From Alisma plantago-aquatica (Eukaryota > Streptophyta > Magnoliopsida > Alismatales > Alismataceae): a stretch of 64,000 nt of DNA. Positions 48,067-60,101 of the stretch are shown in pieces (position 1 is the first letter of the stretch; each line of letters begins with the position of its first letter). The translations under genes were made by a program, and so were the position numbers. A model generated the notes under the pieces. It saw only the letters and a program-made list of their open reading frames with translations. It searched no databases and was not told the origin of the DNA. The stretch spans positions 299,440,558-299,504,557 of the forward strand of contig OY856409.1 of NCBI GenBank assembly GCA_963693085.1, read 5' to 3'.

Positions 48067-49675
48067 ATGAAAAATGTCAATTTGTCACCAAGAAGGTGTT
48101 GTAGAACATTGTGTTCCATGAACAAAAATTGGCACCCATGACCCCATCTATGAACAGACCTACAAGGCTAACTATCATGACAAAAGGGTTTTCTTAAAGT
48201 CAAAACAAGATTTTACTCTAATTCCATATTCGAATTTTGGAACATACCTTATTTACTACAATGTTTTACTAAAAACTAAATGGATACACAATTTTCTTAT
48301 AGGGGAATAAATAATACAAAATGCTGAAACTAAAGATACATCACAATAAAAATACAAATACAACTACTTCTTCAGCTATCATGTCAAAAATTGATGAGGT
48401 GAAGAAGATGACCATGAAGATATATCTCTCTTCTCACATCCAAAAGCACTACATTGGTGGACCATCACTAACTAGAAGATGGGAAACCAACTTGTCCCTC
48501 AACATCCAACGAAGTGTCCCTTTGATGGGATGGTATACATTAACAGTCATAGTAGGTGACTCCATGGTGACCACATAGCTATGTGGGTCCAAAGCAAAGG
48601 TTAGATCCTCCATGGGGAAGCCACTCGTACTAGTAATATAGCCATGGTGAACTTCAGCTCCCCTTCAATGATGACTCTATTTATACCATGGTGGGATACT
48701 CAAACTGAAAAAATATTCATTGCGGTCATCTCAAAACTAGATCCATGATGAGACAAATACCCTTCAAAGTCACCTTTGCTAAAAATGATCTAGAATGGGC
48801 TCTAGTAGTAAGGAAGTGAAATGAAGATCCAACGCCAAAGTCCCGATGAGGTCATAACCCTAGAAAGTCATCAAAGCCCTGAGTAGGCCAAAGTAGAGGT
48901 GGAGGAAGAGTCTCCTGATGATGCTCTTCCTGAAGAGGACAAGGACATAATAACTCACAACCAATGCCATTTGGATTCTCAACTGAATCATATTCAACCA
49001 ACTACATAAGTGGAATCAATCATGATTACTTTGTCATATTTAAGAATTAAAAACTATTCAAGCAAACATAGTTACTTCAAAAAAGTAAAGAAGTGCATGG
49101 TATACAAGCAAATATGAGTTCCTTTGACAAATTAATGAACTAAAAACTATATAAGAAATGATGAGTTACTTTGACAAAGTAAAGAAGTACAAACTATACT
49201 ACAAAATATACAACTAATTATACAAAGTAAATGTGAGAACATGTTACACTAAACGAGATTACTCAAAATATAGAACACAATCAATAACCAATTAACCACA
49301 TACCCAAAAATATGGGTAAATTAAAACCGATTTCAATGTCAGTACCTGCTCAGAAACATTTGCATACGAGTCCAACATCTTTCTTATATCCATATTATGC
49401 CAAGAATTTGATACAAATTGTTTTATCGCCTTAGCCACTATATATATACACAAGAGAACAATATTCGTATATGCCACACAAACAAGCATTAATATGCTAA
49501 CAAAAGTCCAATTTGTTTGAAACACCCTATACAAACTTTTTCTGTCCAGACCTGAGAGTACAGGAATGACTCTAAGACACACTAGTCATCTAATCAACTT
49601 TCTCAAAGATTCATTACTATACTCCTCTTTGCTACCACATATTTGTTTTCGTCACTTCTGATTACCTAAAAAAAA
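48067..49675. other. Stretch without recognised genes
   Basis: The plus-strand ORF at 48321-48578 (85 codons) and the minus-strand ORF at 49292-49582 (96 codons, with a hydrophobic segment) match no family I know and have no supporting context. A purine-rich protein-like stretch near 48880-48950 is also unassigned. The last bases (49661-49675) could be a worn primer site for the next LTR. Confidence 0.35.
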
Positions 49676-49899
49676 TGTGGCGAACCACAAGGGTGAGACC
49701 CATGTCCCAGTAAGAGATATAACCTCCAACGATGTTTATTGATTACAACATTTTAAGTAATTAAATGGTTCAAGTAGTTTAATCATATATAACAAATAAG
49801 CTCAACAACACTGATGATTAACAAAATACATAAATGGGAAGATAATAACTATCTTCATTAGCCAGACTATTCTCATATCCCTATTTACAGTATAAGGAT

Positions 49900-50260
49900 T
49901 CTAGTAGCATGAGCTTCTCTAACATCATGAATAAATCTAGTATCACATGCATAGCTAATAACATCAGCATGTCTAACAGGTTGAACATATCAACATCATA
50001 AGAAGAGCTAACAACATAAGCACAACTATCTGGATAAGCATGATTAGCAGTATATGCATCTCTAGTTACAAAGGCATGGCTAGCATGCTAAACATAACTA
50101 ACAACATGAGATAGCTAGCATCATGATTACAATTAGCGGTAGCAGTATAGTTATCAACATAAGCATGGCTACTGTATGTACACATCTACAATCTTAAGCA
50201 TATCTACAACATAAGTATATCTACTATCTCTTAATTGCACTAAGCATCATATTTATGTAA
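49900..50260. repeat. Degenerate minisatellite inside the LTR
   Basis: Variants of AGCATGGCTAACAACATAAG recur throughout in irregular order (for example AACATAAGCA, TAGCATGC, CTAACAACATGAG). Confidence 0.5.
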
Positions 50261-51060
50261 AGATAACAAACAAGTGTTATCATCCAATGTGAAACATTGT
50301 GTATAACCCTAACTAAATATGCTACATGGTTGTATTACATCTTTTATTATGCCCTGGGGAATTTGAATTGTACCATTCAAAGTCCAACCGACCCCTACGA
50401 AGGGCTATTTGGTTCCGTACAAGATCTAGGAGTGTCGGTATCCTAAGATCTCTTCCCCTCGGTCAGTATGAGTAAAAAGGTAGTGACATATCAGTCAAAG
50501 CTGCTACCATAATGGCATATAGCCCTGTAACTAGCCCACCTTGGTACAAGTCACGGCGCTAGCATCTATGGTATTCAAACCCAATCACTAAGGTACAACT
50601 ACAATTGACATCTAATCACATCATGTTATAATCACCGAGACACGACAACAGTCGTTCTCAATCACATCAGATGTATGAGGCATGACCATAGCCATCCTCC
50701 ACAATATGCATTGTGGATGACAAGGATATATCCTCAACTTGCCACCCCCACATACTCAACAGTATGCGCTCTGAGTTTCCCTTTGGAATACTCATTTCAC
50801 CATCCAACAAGTTTTGACACTGAAGATGGCTCTATGGCATAGGGAACTACATTATTAGGTTGCACTTGATTAGTTATGCCAATTGAGTGAATGAAGGCTA
50901 CATCAAACAAGTGGGCATACAGACCATAATTCAGTTCTAGCAAGCATATAAATATCACAACTTTTAAAAGATATAAAATGTGTGAAACTTAATTTCTCAT
51001 CTCATCATCACATGGTACTATTCACTTGCCATTCATGAGACCAAACTAGTCATCATACTA

Positions 51061-51293
51061 TCATAAGATATAAATCCTTTTCACAATATCACATGGTATC
51101 AACCCTTATCAACATAAGAGGATTACACCTCATTCAGGGCTCAACCATGCCCAAAGGTCATTAAGACCATCATAATATCACAGGATATAAATCATTTTCA
51201 CAATATCACAGGGTATCAACCCTTATCAACACAAGAGGATTACACCTCATTCAGGGCTCAACCATGCCCAATGGTCATTAAGACCATCATACT
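51061..51293. repeat. 117-bp tandem duplication
   Basis: GATATAAATC starts at 51067 and 51184. Both copies contain GGTATCAACCCTTATCAACA and GGGCTCAACCATGCCCAA. Confidence 0.9.
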
Positions 51294-53199
51294 ATTCCCT
51301 ACAAGATCATCATTATCTTTACATGCCTTATAACAAGGCTCAACAACATCACTTACATATAATACACCGGATCAACACAATATTGCATTAATGAGCTAGG
51401 ATATATTCATAAACAATCATAGTAAGGTTATATTAACATTAAGAACATTCCTTTAATACATCAACATGTAAGGAATCTAGATATGATTAATACTCATTAT
51501 ATTCATGATGCACATGTTTAGCATAAGAAAGTATCAACCATGTGGATATGATAACCACCAATTAATACATTAAGGTTATGGTCATGTTAAGGAGGTTATT
51601 TCACCATCATTCCATCATATAGGAAAGTTAAACATGAATACTCATCTTTATTTATTTGCATTAGAGTTAGGTTCAACAAGATACATTATATCAATGTTAC
51701 TAACCAGCACTTATACCCAAACCCTAACTCACGACATTCCCATTGAATCATGGAGCATAAGGTGAAGAATCATCATCACATTCCATACTATTCTCAAGTA
51801 TGAACCCACACATAAATCAAGGTATAACCATCGGGTTGTATCATACTAGAATTTCAATAACAATAACAGAGTACTCCATGATTGTATTAGTCATTCAAGG
51901 ACCATTCGTACCCAATTACCATCATTTAGTTATATTAAAGATAGGTATAACAGAAGAAAACTTGCCTCTAATTAGAATATGAAACTCCAGATAGAAAAAA
52001 AAACTCAATAACTTAGGGTATAAAATCCAAGCATAAGTTGTGAACTTGTCCATCTAGAACCTTTCTTCATCAAATGAGCAAACCCTAAGCATAAGGAGCA
52101 AGAAAGGTGGGGTTTTAGAGCTTTAGAGCAATTTCTACCATGGAACAGTAAGGTTTTGACCTGGAGAAAGGTAGGAGGAAGGATAAAAAATAAATAAATG
52201 GAGGAAATAATGAGATTCTTACTCTTTTAGGTCAAGATCACTAGAAGGAAGCTTTTCAAACTCTAAAAGGAAGTCAATTGCAACCCTAGATTCTTTTTCC
52301 AAGAAGATCCCCTCTTTCTTCTTCCTTGGATAGGAAATTCACAACATCATAGAGGTAGAATGAGTTTCATAGAAGGAGGGAAGTGTGGAGATAAAATGGC
52401 TCATTTTGGTGCTTAGGGATAAGTATATGAAACTTTAAGATAAAGAAAAAGAAAAAGTTGAAGTTCTAGTATCTTTCCAAGTGTCCATGGCCTTAAACTA
52501 TTAAGAATATACAAGCACACACAGAAGCAGATCCCCCACCATCCATAGAGACATGCTTATCCCTCGTTTCTTGAATTTCCAAGCAAAACAAATAATTCAT
52601 TAGTTGATAGCTACTAAAGGTAGCTCATCCATGAAGGGAAAAACCCTAAAATATCCTTGAGGAAAACACCTTCAAACCAAGGATTAAATAGGTTCCCCAT
52701 GGATAAATAAGATCAAGAATGATGAGAGAGTATCCAAGGAACATAATGCAAGTGATAAATTGCAAATAAAACCTCTCAATTGGGTAAATTGCATAAAAGT
52801 CCAAAATGTGCATAAAATTGCATAACTTGCTCAAATAGTGTCCAAATTGGACCAAATTTGAAACTTAAGCTTGTCTTATGATTTAAAAGCATATCACAAG
52901 GTTAGATTAGTGTTATAAGAATTCAATCATGATACGTAGTCTTATTAAACTCATTAAGTAAGTTTAGGGGCCTTACAGTAAAGAAGAACAAATTACACAT
53001 ATTGAACTTACCAGTGGAGCACACACTAATAGTTAATGAGCTTCCTAAAACAACAACAATGGCTTACGAAAATTGAAAATCACTCCAAATATGGAACATA
53101 ACTCACAAGATCAGATATTAGGTTGCATACCAATTGATCGATCCCATTCCCAAACAAAATCAATCCCATGGGAGGATTAATGTGATATGACAACCTCAT

Positions 53200-55545
53200 G
53201 TTCTCTGACAAGCAACACACTCACCCATGTATTGCACACTCCCTAATAATGATACCATCACTCACCATCAACCTAACCCTTTCCTCTTTCATGATGCCTG
53301 GCTATCTCACAGACTATCTTGACGCCATCAGGTGTTGATGGCAAACAGAAGGATGTGGTGATGCTTAATATTTTTTGTGAAGATGAAAAATCTGAGGCAT
53401 TATCTCAAAGCCTGAAATTGTGGTGTTTTTGGCAATATTCACCAAAGAAAAAGGACCTCAAGGATGTGGCATTTACCCTATAGATTGAGTTTGATAATAA
53501 CCCAGACCCACTTAAAAAAAGAATTGGTGATTGAAGTTATAAGAGAACTCAACATTGTCTTATCCCAAGAAGAAGGAATCTAGAGATAAAAGGCAAATAT
53601 TAACTGGACAAATTATGGAGAGTGCAATACAAAATTCTATCATGTGATGGTCAAAGATAGGAGAAAGCACAAGACGGCTACAAACCATGCCCTCAATTAT
53701 GGTTCTTCTATCAATGACCCAACTCTTATAGTGACCATAGTCACATCCTTCTTTGAATCTTCTTACTCAACTCAGAGCTAGAAGCAAAGCTAGTCATACC
53801 ATTGATACTAAACATTGATGATAACCTCTCATTGATTGCTACACCTACCAAGGACAAAGTGCTTGTCACTATGAAGATGAAGAACAAGGGAGCAATAGTA
53901 GGTCTTTATGATTTTTTTCTGAGCTTCTACCTTTCTTCCTAGGAGACTATCAAAGAAGAATTTATGAATATCACTACCATTTTCTCCCAAGTAAGAAAAT
54001 GTTATAGAAGTATTTTAGAATCACCTTGATTTTGAATATTGATCAAGCATGTGATTTGTCTAAGGACTTCAGGCCAATATCCATCGAGAACATCTCCTTG
54101 TGGATTTTGGCTTGTATCCTTAGCAATAGGCTCTCCATTCGTATCCCCTCTATGGTTTTAGAGGAACAAGGGGAATACATGAGAAATAGAGATATAATAC
54201 ACAACATTTGGATGAACAAGCAGCTTTTGAATGATATCAACATATTCTAAGACTTCCAAAATGTGCTAATCAAGTATGACATGTCAAAGGCTTTGACATA
54301 ATGGATTGGGATTTCTTGAGGGCTATCCTCTCTGTCTTTGGGATGATGCCCATGTTGGTTGACTTACTTCTAAGCTTCTACATTGGCACTTGGATGGGTG
54401 TCACCCTTGATGGGATAACTAAGGGCTACTTCTAAATGCATTGGTATCTTAAGTAAGAAAATCCTCTATCACCTTTTTTGTTCATTCTCTTTGAAAAAAA
54501 ATCTTTGCAAGCAAATCAATGCAACTTTGATAGACTTTTTCCTTGACAGAATGAAACTAGAGGCAAAGGTCTCACCCTTCTATCCTTATCTATGTTGATG
54601 ATATTATCCTCTCGTGAGATCCATCTTCTTTTCCCAAAATTCATACCATATTCAATAAGTATGAATAGGTGTCGAGTCATATTGTTAACATACTGAAGGC
54701 AGGATTCATGTGTGGGTATGATGATGCCACTATTCAATAAATCTCTGATACTTTGCAAATTCTACCCATAGGAGACTCTTTCATTTATCTGTTGTTAAAG
54801 GAAAAACAACACTAATACACTTTTACTTCTTTACTCAATAAAGTAAGATGAAGGTGGCATCTTGAAAGGGAAACTTACTATCCTTTGAAGGTTATAAGAT
54901 GCTCATTTCTCATACCCTCACCACCGTTAGTGTTCTCTATGGTAGAAACTAACAACCCTGTAAAAATTCTAAAGAAGATCCATGCAATGTTCTCATCTTT
55001 CCTATGGTGTGATCATACCAACAATAGTCGTAGAGCCTAGGTGGCATGGTATAGAGTTTCTAGACCGACTATTGAGGGTGGAATGGAACATCCTTCCCTA
55101 ACATTGACATCCAAATCCTATAATTACAAGGCTTTTTGGGAACTCCTTTAGGTAAATCAATGTGGGAAACTTTCTACAATGCTAAATGCTCAAGTACTAC
55201 CATAGTCACCTGACATGTTGCCCCCCTTATATGAAGTTAAGTTCCTTCACTTCCCCTTATTGGTGGAAGATTTGGAGGTGTGTCCTTGATTTCCTCCCCC
55301 ATTTAGGTCAAGGCATCATTCCCTTCTGGGATAGAATTTGGTGATATGAGGCCCTGAGGCCATTTATGAGGACAAACAATGATATATTGACATATTTTCA
55401 TGTTGTAGACTTTTGGAAGGGTGAAGATGGGTGGGACTAGTTTAATGATGAAGGCATTCATCATACCATGTCCTCCAAGGTTGTGATGCAGATAAAGAGT
55501 TATATTTATCTTAAGCCAAGTTTTTGGCTGGGTGAAAATGGGTGG
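53200..55545 (+). pseudogene. LINE (non-LTR retrotransposon) ORF2 remnant, first copy
   Basis: In changing frames the order of a plant L1-type ORF2 is visible. FLFHDAWLSH at the end of the endonuclease region (near 53280) comes first, then LSQEEGI...KANINWTNYGECNTKFYH and VKDRRKHK (53560-53680). RT motifs KDFRPISIENISLWILACILSNRL follow (54060-54140), then YVDDIILS at 54591 and FLWCDHTNNSRR (about 55000) from the C-terminal region. More than a dozen stops and shifts are present. The catalytic box reads YVDD rather than the usual FADD. Confidence 0.8.
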
Positions 55546-55640
55546 GATTTAGTCTTAACCCAGTCATATTTCTGAGATCTTAAAAAACATTAATTTTTTT
55601 TTTGAAGATCTAAAAAATATGACTGGATTAAGACTAAATC
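55546..55640. repeat. Inverted repeat at the junction of two LINE copies
   Basis: A 36-nt arm (55546-55581) is the reverse complement of 55605-55640 with 3 mismatches and a 23-nt A/T-rich loop. The right arm is the coding start of the second LINE copy (TGLRLNL). Confidence 0.9.
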
Positions 55641-56329
55641 TGATGAAAAGTTTAGTCTTTTACAGTTGTTATGTAGGTAAAGAGTTAATGGCTTCAATTC
55701 TAAATATCGAAGAAGGTGTTCTCCCACAAAGGTATTTGGGAATCCCTTTGTTCATTGGAAAAATGAAACACGAGTTTTATGCCCCTCTCATAGACATGAT
55801 TAAATCCAGGTTAGATAAATTGAAATCTAAGCTACTTTCAATGGCTGGTAGTCTGGAGTTGATTTAATCAACTATTTCTTCTATGCAGCTATTTTGATCT
55901 GCAAGTTTTCCTTTGACTTGCTCAATTGTCGATGAAATAGAGGCAATATGTAGCAACTTCCTGTAGGAAGGTACCGAGGTAAAGAAGAACGTTCATCTTG
56001 TTAGGTGGGACAAAATCACTTCATGAAAGAAGGAAGGAGGCCTTGGGATTAAGTCCAATAGATTAACTATCAGAGTTGCTTCTATGATGAATTTGTGGAA
56101 TATGGCTAAAAAAGAATAGCATGTGGTTACATTGGATTCATGAAAAATATCTAGCCAAAGTCAACATATGGCAAGTTGATATAAGTAGCTTTTTGTCCTG
56201 GTTATTGAATCAGTTGATTTGTGCTAGACATTGTATCCTTCTTTATCTAAATTTCAATTTAGGGAATGGAAGTAATTTTAAGATTTGGGGAGACCCTTGG
56301 TTTCCTGGTAACCAATTTTTTTGGGTATG
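55605..56329 (+). pseudogene. Second LINE copy, 5'-truncated, part 1
   Basis: It begins inside the RT at the conserved TGLRLNLMKS motif, then EGVLPQRYLGIPLFIGKM and MAGSLELI (55619-55867). After stops it continues with CSNFL, VRWDKITS, EGGLGIKS and NLWNMAKK. It ends at NGSNFKIWGDPWFPGN (56260-56320), the W-D-P-W region before the C-terminal zinc domain. The TR-GAG element interrupts it after GTATG (56325-56329). The order places this copy downstream of a lost 5' part. Confidence 0.85.
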
Positions 56330-57000
56330 TGTTGGCTATTTACGCTAATGAGTTTCAATCCTGAGAAGGATCGTTTACTCAACTTAACCAATCTTCACAA
56401 GTATACGAGAGTATTTGTAGTCAAGGTCAAACACAAGGAGCATTGGTTAGTTTGGTGAAAGATTTATGATTTTCAATAATCTAGATCGTTGAACACAAGA
56501 TGATTGGATTAGAACAACTAAATTATAGATTTAAAACAAAACAATAAATTATCACTTAAGAAAGGTTAAGATTCATATATGGAAGGATCTTGGACCTAGG
56601 ATTTCACCAACATATCATAGCATAAAATAGGAGCATGAAATTTAAACATACTAAGCACTTGTTTTAAAGGAGAGTTGTATGTTGCACTTCACCTATCAGT
56701 GCAAGTACAATGATCCTAACTCAATACAACATTCTCATGTATGAATTTCGTTTTGGATCAAAATCCTACTCCTCAACTCCATAATTTCCACTCTCGTGGT
56801 AAAGAAGGAGTTGTCAAGAGAGTACCTCCTTACTCTCCTACTTATCTTCTCAGATCAAGCAAGAAAGCATAAAACATGCACATAAAGTGGCCAGCCATAC
56901 ATGTAAGAAGTAAGAAACCGGTGCTCACAAGGTGGAAAAACAAGCAACTTAGCATTTAGTATAATATTATCATGTTCCTTACATTCTATGACATGGGAGC

Positions 57001-57711
57001 CGTTGGGTTTTGTGGAGAAAACATGCGCGGCAGAAGCAACAAAATCCACGCAACCTGAAACAGGATCTCATCGACAATAGCATATTTGGAAGGAGTGTTT
57101 GTGGGATATACCTTATCGCGGAGTAAGTCCAGCGATGTCCCGCTGCATAAAGATGTGCAACAATGCTTGTCTACATGGAAGGAACTTCTCTCCCATTCGC
57201 TGTCGTAGGAAGATCTGGCGGTGCTCCTTTGCGACAGTGACATACACAGCTCGTAATGTGCATGGATGGTCATTGATGTCCTCTGAATGCAGGCGTCTCA
57301 GCGTCTGCATCTCTACTTCGTCCACGCGGATGGACTGGAACTCCATGTCGCGCTTCCTAAGCCGGCGGGAAGGAGTCGTGTCTGTGCGGCGGTGTGCTAG
57401 CAGCGCGTTGCTCTCCTTTCTCTCCTAAGTATGGTGACGGCTAGGGTTTATGTACCTGAGTATAAATTGAAAAGCCTCTCGATATCTTATATAGATATTG
57501 GCCGTCAACCTTCTTTAAATAGGATATGAAGGGAAGTAGGGTTTCCTAAACCCATCGGTAAATATAAACACTCCATTAATTAAAACGCTCGTAGATTAAT
57601 TAGAATATTTTGAAATTCATTAATTAACCAAATAATCACATTAATTGATTAATTAATATCTGACTCCATGCAATCGCTTGGGATGGCTCTATGGGCATAT
57701 ATATACCAACA
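57001..57711 (-). mobile_element. Solo Ty1/copia LTR (711 bp)
   Basis: It is flanked by GGAGC (56996-57000, 57712-57716). The minus strand starts TGTTGGTATATATATGCCC, like the old copia LTR start TGTTGGTATGTATGCCC, and ends AAAACCCAACG, where the last base should be A. The TATA (CTATATAAG on the minus strand) is at 57486-57494. It has no primer site or coding domain. The first 430 bp are more GC-rich than their surroundings, giving shadow ORFs on both strands. Confidence 0.85.
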
Positions 57712-58149
57712 GGAGCTACTCTCCCATGTCCAAGAAAAGGAAACTACTCATCCATGAATGTGTAAAGCATGAAATGTGTAGAAGTTTTAGAATTCAACAT
57801 GATTTAGAGAAGGAAAAGCTAAGTAATCCCAAGGTGTAACCCAAGAAAGGTATAACTCCAACTTGAGGACGAAATCCCGCTCCTACAACTGCTCCAAACC
57901 AGAAAAACTTCCCTCCTGAGAAGCTTTGTAGAGTGAAGAATCTTTGTTGCACCTTCGGAGAAGAAAATGGAGAAGAAGAGAAGAAGAATGGGGGTTCTTT
58001 GGCAAGAAACCACCTTCTTCCACCCAAAATCGCCCTCCCTTTCTCTAGACCTACTCTGGGATGAAAGACCTTCAAATTATGACAAGTGATAATTGCTCCA
58101 TGGAGTGGTTTCGTCTTTTAAACTGAAAGGAGTCGTATTTGAAAATTGT

Positions 58150-58400
58150 TGAAACTGACAGACGCACTGCGTGCATTCCCGGTGCACGACGTGCAAATCC
58201 TTCGTTAGTTGCTCTGTTGCTCTAGAATGCACTTTATACGGCGTGTGCTGAATTAATGCACACTGTGCAACTTTCCAGAAACTTTCAGTCTGCTCAACGC
58301 TCCCAGGTGCACGGCGTGTGCTGAATTAATGCATGTCATGCAACTTTCCATAAACTTCTAGTCTGCTCGACGCTCCTCGGTGTGCGGTGTGTCAATGGTT
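58150..58400. repeat. GCACGGCGTGC-type palindromes and an about 85-bp tandem repeat
   Basis: GTGCACGACGTGCA (58182-58195) and several GCACGGCGTGTGC-like motifs occur. The unit GTGCTGAATTAATGCA...AACTTTCCA...AGTCTGCTC.ACGCTCC is present twice (about 58244 and 58318); the sister LTR (63180-63300) has one copy. Confidence 0.8.
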
Positions 58401-58710
58401 GTTCTGGGCTGTTGTGTATTCTGCTCATAACTTTCAGCGTGTAGGTCTGATTTACATGTCATAAAAAGTGGTATTTGTGTAGTTTCAAACCCTAAAACAT
58501 GTAGATACTTGAGGAGTGATCCAATAAGTGATAATATGATATATTCCTCATCATTTCATTGCAAATTAAGTACCTACAATTCAAACCATGAGACAAGTAA
58601 GAATAGCTAAAAATATAGAATCTAGCATGAATGAGAGTGATAATTGAGTCAAAACAACATGGATATGCAACCAAACATGATCCAAAAGATGATATGATTT
58701 GTGCACATCA

Positions 58711-60101
58711 AATCCCCCTAAGCTTAAACCATTGCTTGTCCTCAAGAAAAAAGAGCATAGAAACACAAATGAAGAATTGTCAAGTTCATGCATAGATCAA
58801 ATGAAAAGAAAGATGTGTATAAGACCAAGCCAACCATGATCAACATGTTTATACTCATAGCCATCAATTAAACTTAAACACACAAGAAAGAGATTTTTAG
58901 TTCAGTAGGGGTGGCCACAATTAAATGAACCAGTCAATTAAACAACACTAAATAGAATTTAGATGACCAAGCCAAATAATTAGTGGATGTGAAACTCAAA
59001 CTCTCAACTATTAAGGATATAAATGATGAAATCTTAGTTAAAATTGACAATTCTAGTTGTACTCTCTTTCTTTCTCAAAAGTGATATGATAATGGATTAT
59101 GGGTTCCGACACTTGGCTGCTAATGTAGGCTTATGCACATGTGGAGTGTCGGTTGGGGTATTTTACCCTCTTTTAAGACATACCACCTAACCATCGTGGC
59201 CAGATCAGACTTACACTAGCCTAGCATGATATGTGGGTGGTTTAGCCATCTTTTATGGGGTATAAAGATGAGATATGACAAAAGAAATTTTAATTTTTTT
59301 CAAAAAACATAGGAAAGTTAACTAAACTGCAACATTAACTAGATTTCATTCATTTGTTTTGAAAAATTTTCATTGAAAGAGTGGTTGAAAATGCACTAAG
59401 AGCTTGGCAAGGGCATCACGTATTCCAAATGATATTGAAAAGTTGATTTACTCACAAAAATTGAAACCATTACATGTTTTAAGCAATCAAGGTTGTGAAA
59501 GATGAATGTTCAGGCTAGAAGCATAAACCAGAGTTAAGCACATGTTGATGGCTAAAAGGTTTCATTTGATTAATTCATGTATTTTACAATTTCTCTAAAT
59601 GATATTTCTCATCAAAAGAGGACAATCAGTTAAGCATAGGAGTTCTATCCACATATAAAATATAAACCTCATATCATACTAGATTTGTCACAAGAAGAGC
59701 AGAATTGAAAACAAAAGACTGAAATGTGAACACAAAACAAAAGCAAATGACAAGAAGCAAATAACATGAAAGGGAAAAGCTAAAAGAACTAGGTTACCAT
59801 CTGGTTACTCCCCCCTAAGCTTGAAATCTGCAGTGTCCTCACTGCATAAATCAAACTAAAAAGGTTACAATCGGGTACCTCATCATCGTGGAAACATTAA
59901 AGTCCATGGAGGACCGGTTCTCTGATTTGTAGCTGGAAATTGTTGTGCTAAAGATTTATGCCTCCTTACAAATATGTCCTTCATTTGGGGAAAGCAAAAG
60001 CACCTATGAGCTGCAGTAAGAATAGTCTTTTGTACGCCAATACTATTTGCCTTTTCATTCTCCTTTGAAGCATCATCAAAATATGAGCTGGGAAGAGTGT
60101 T
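58711..60101 (-). other. 3' untranslated interior of the TR-GAG element with polypurine tract
   Basis: The minus strand reads CTTAGGGGGATT (58711-58722) directly before the 3' LTR. No ORF with known motifs follows, although pol would be expected here in an autonomous element. A second CTTAGGGGGGAG tract (about 59808-59819) precedes AGCTTGAAATC. Confidence 0.7.

Larger units (their letters stand above)
49676..52977 (-). mobile_element. Gypsy-type LTR related to the one at 17505/29803
   Basis: On the minus strand it starts TGTAAGGCCCCTAAAC and ends GGTTCGCCACA, about 3.3 kb. It shares with the other LTR the AACACTAATCT segment near the start and a GTACCAAGGTGGGCTAG box (50534-50550 here; 28815-28831 there). 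Just outside its 3' edge, minus-strand AGGTAATCAGAAG could be a decayed TGGTATCAGAGC primer site, which would make it a 5' LTR. No gag was found beyond it. Three open-frame traces inside are not genes. Confidence 0.6.
56330..58710 (-). repeat. 3' LTR of the TR-GAG element, holding a solo LTR
   Basis: It runs TGTTGGCTATTTACGC...GTGCACATCA. Without the 57001-57711 insertion and its target copy it is about 1665 bp, 61 bp longer than the other LTR because of an extra tandem unit near 58250-58390. Confidence 0.9.

Noticed and set aside
48321..48578. Possible small host gene
   Set aside because: 85 codons without recognisable domain, splice signals or promoter support, in a repeat-rich setting.
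57099..57428. GC-richer ORFs on both strands suggesting a transferred gene
   Set aside because: They fall inside the solo copia LTR bounded by GGAGC copies.
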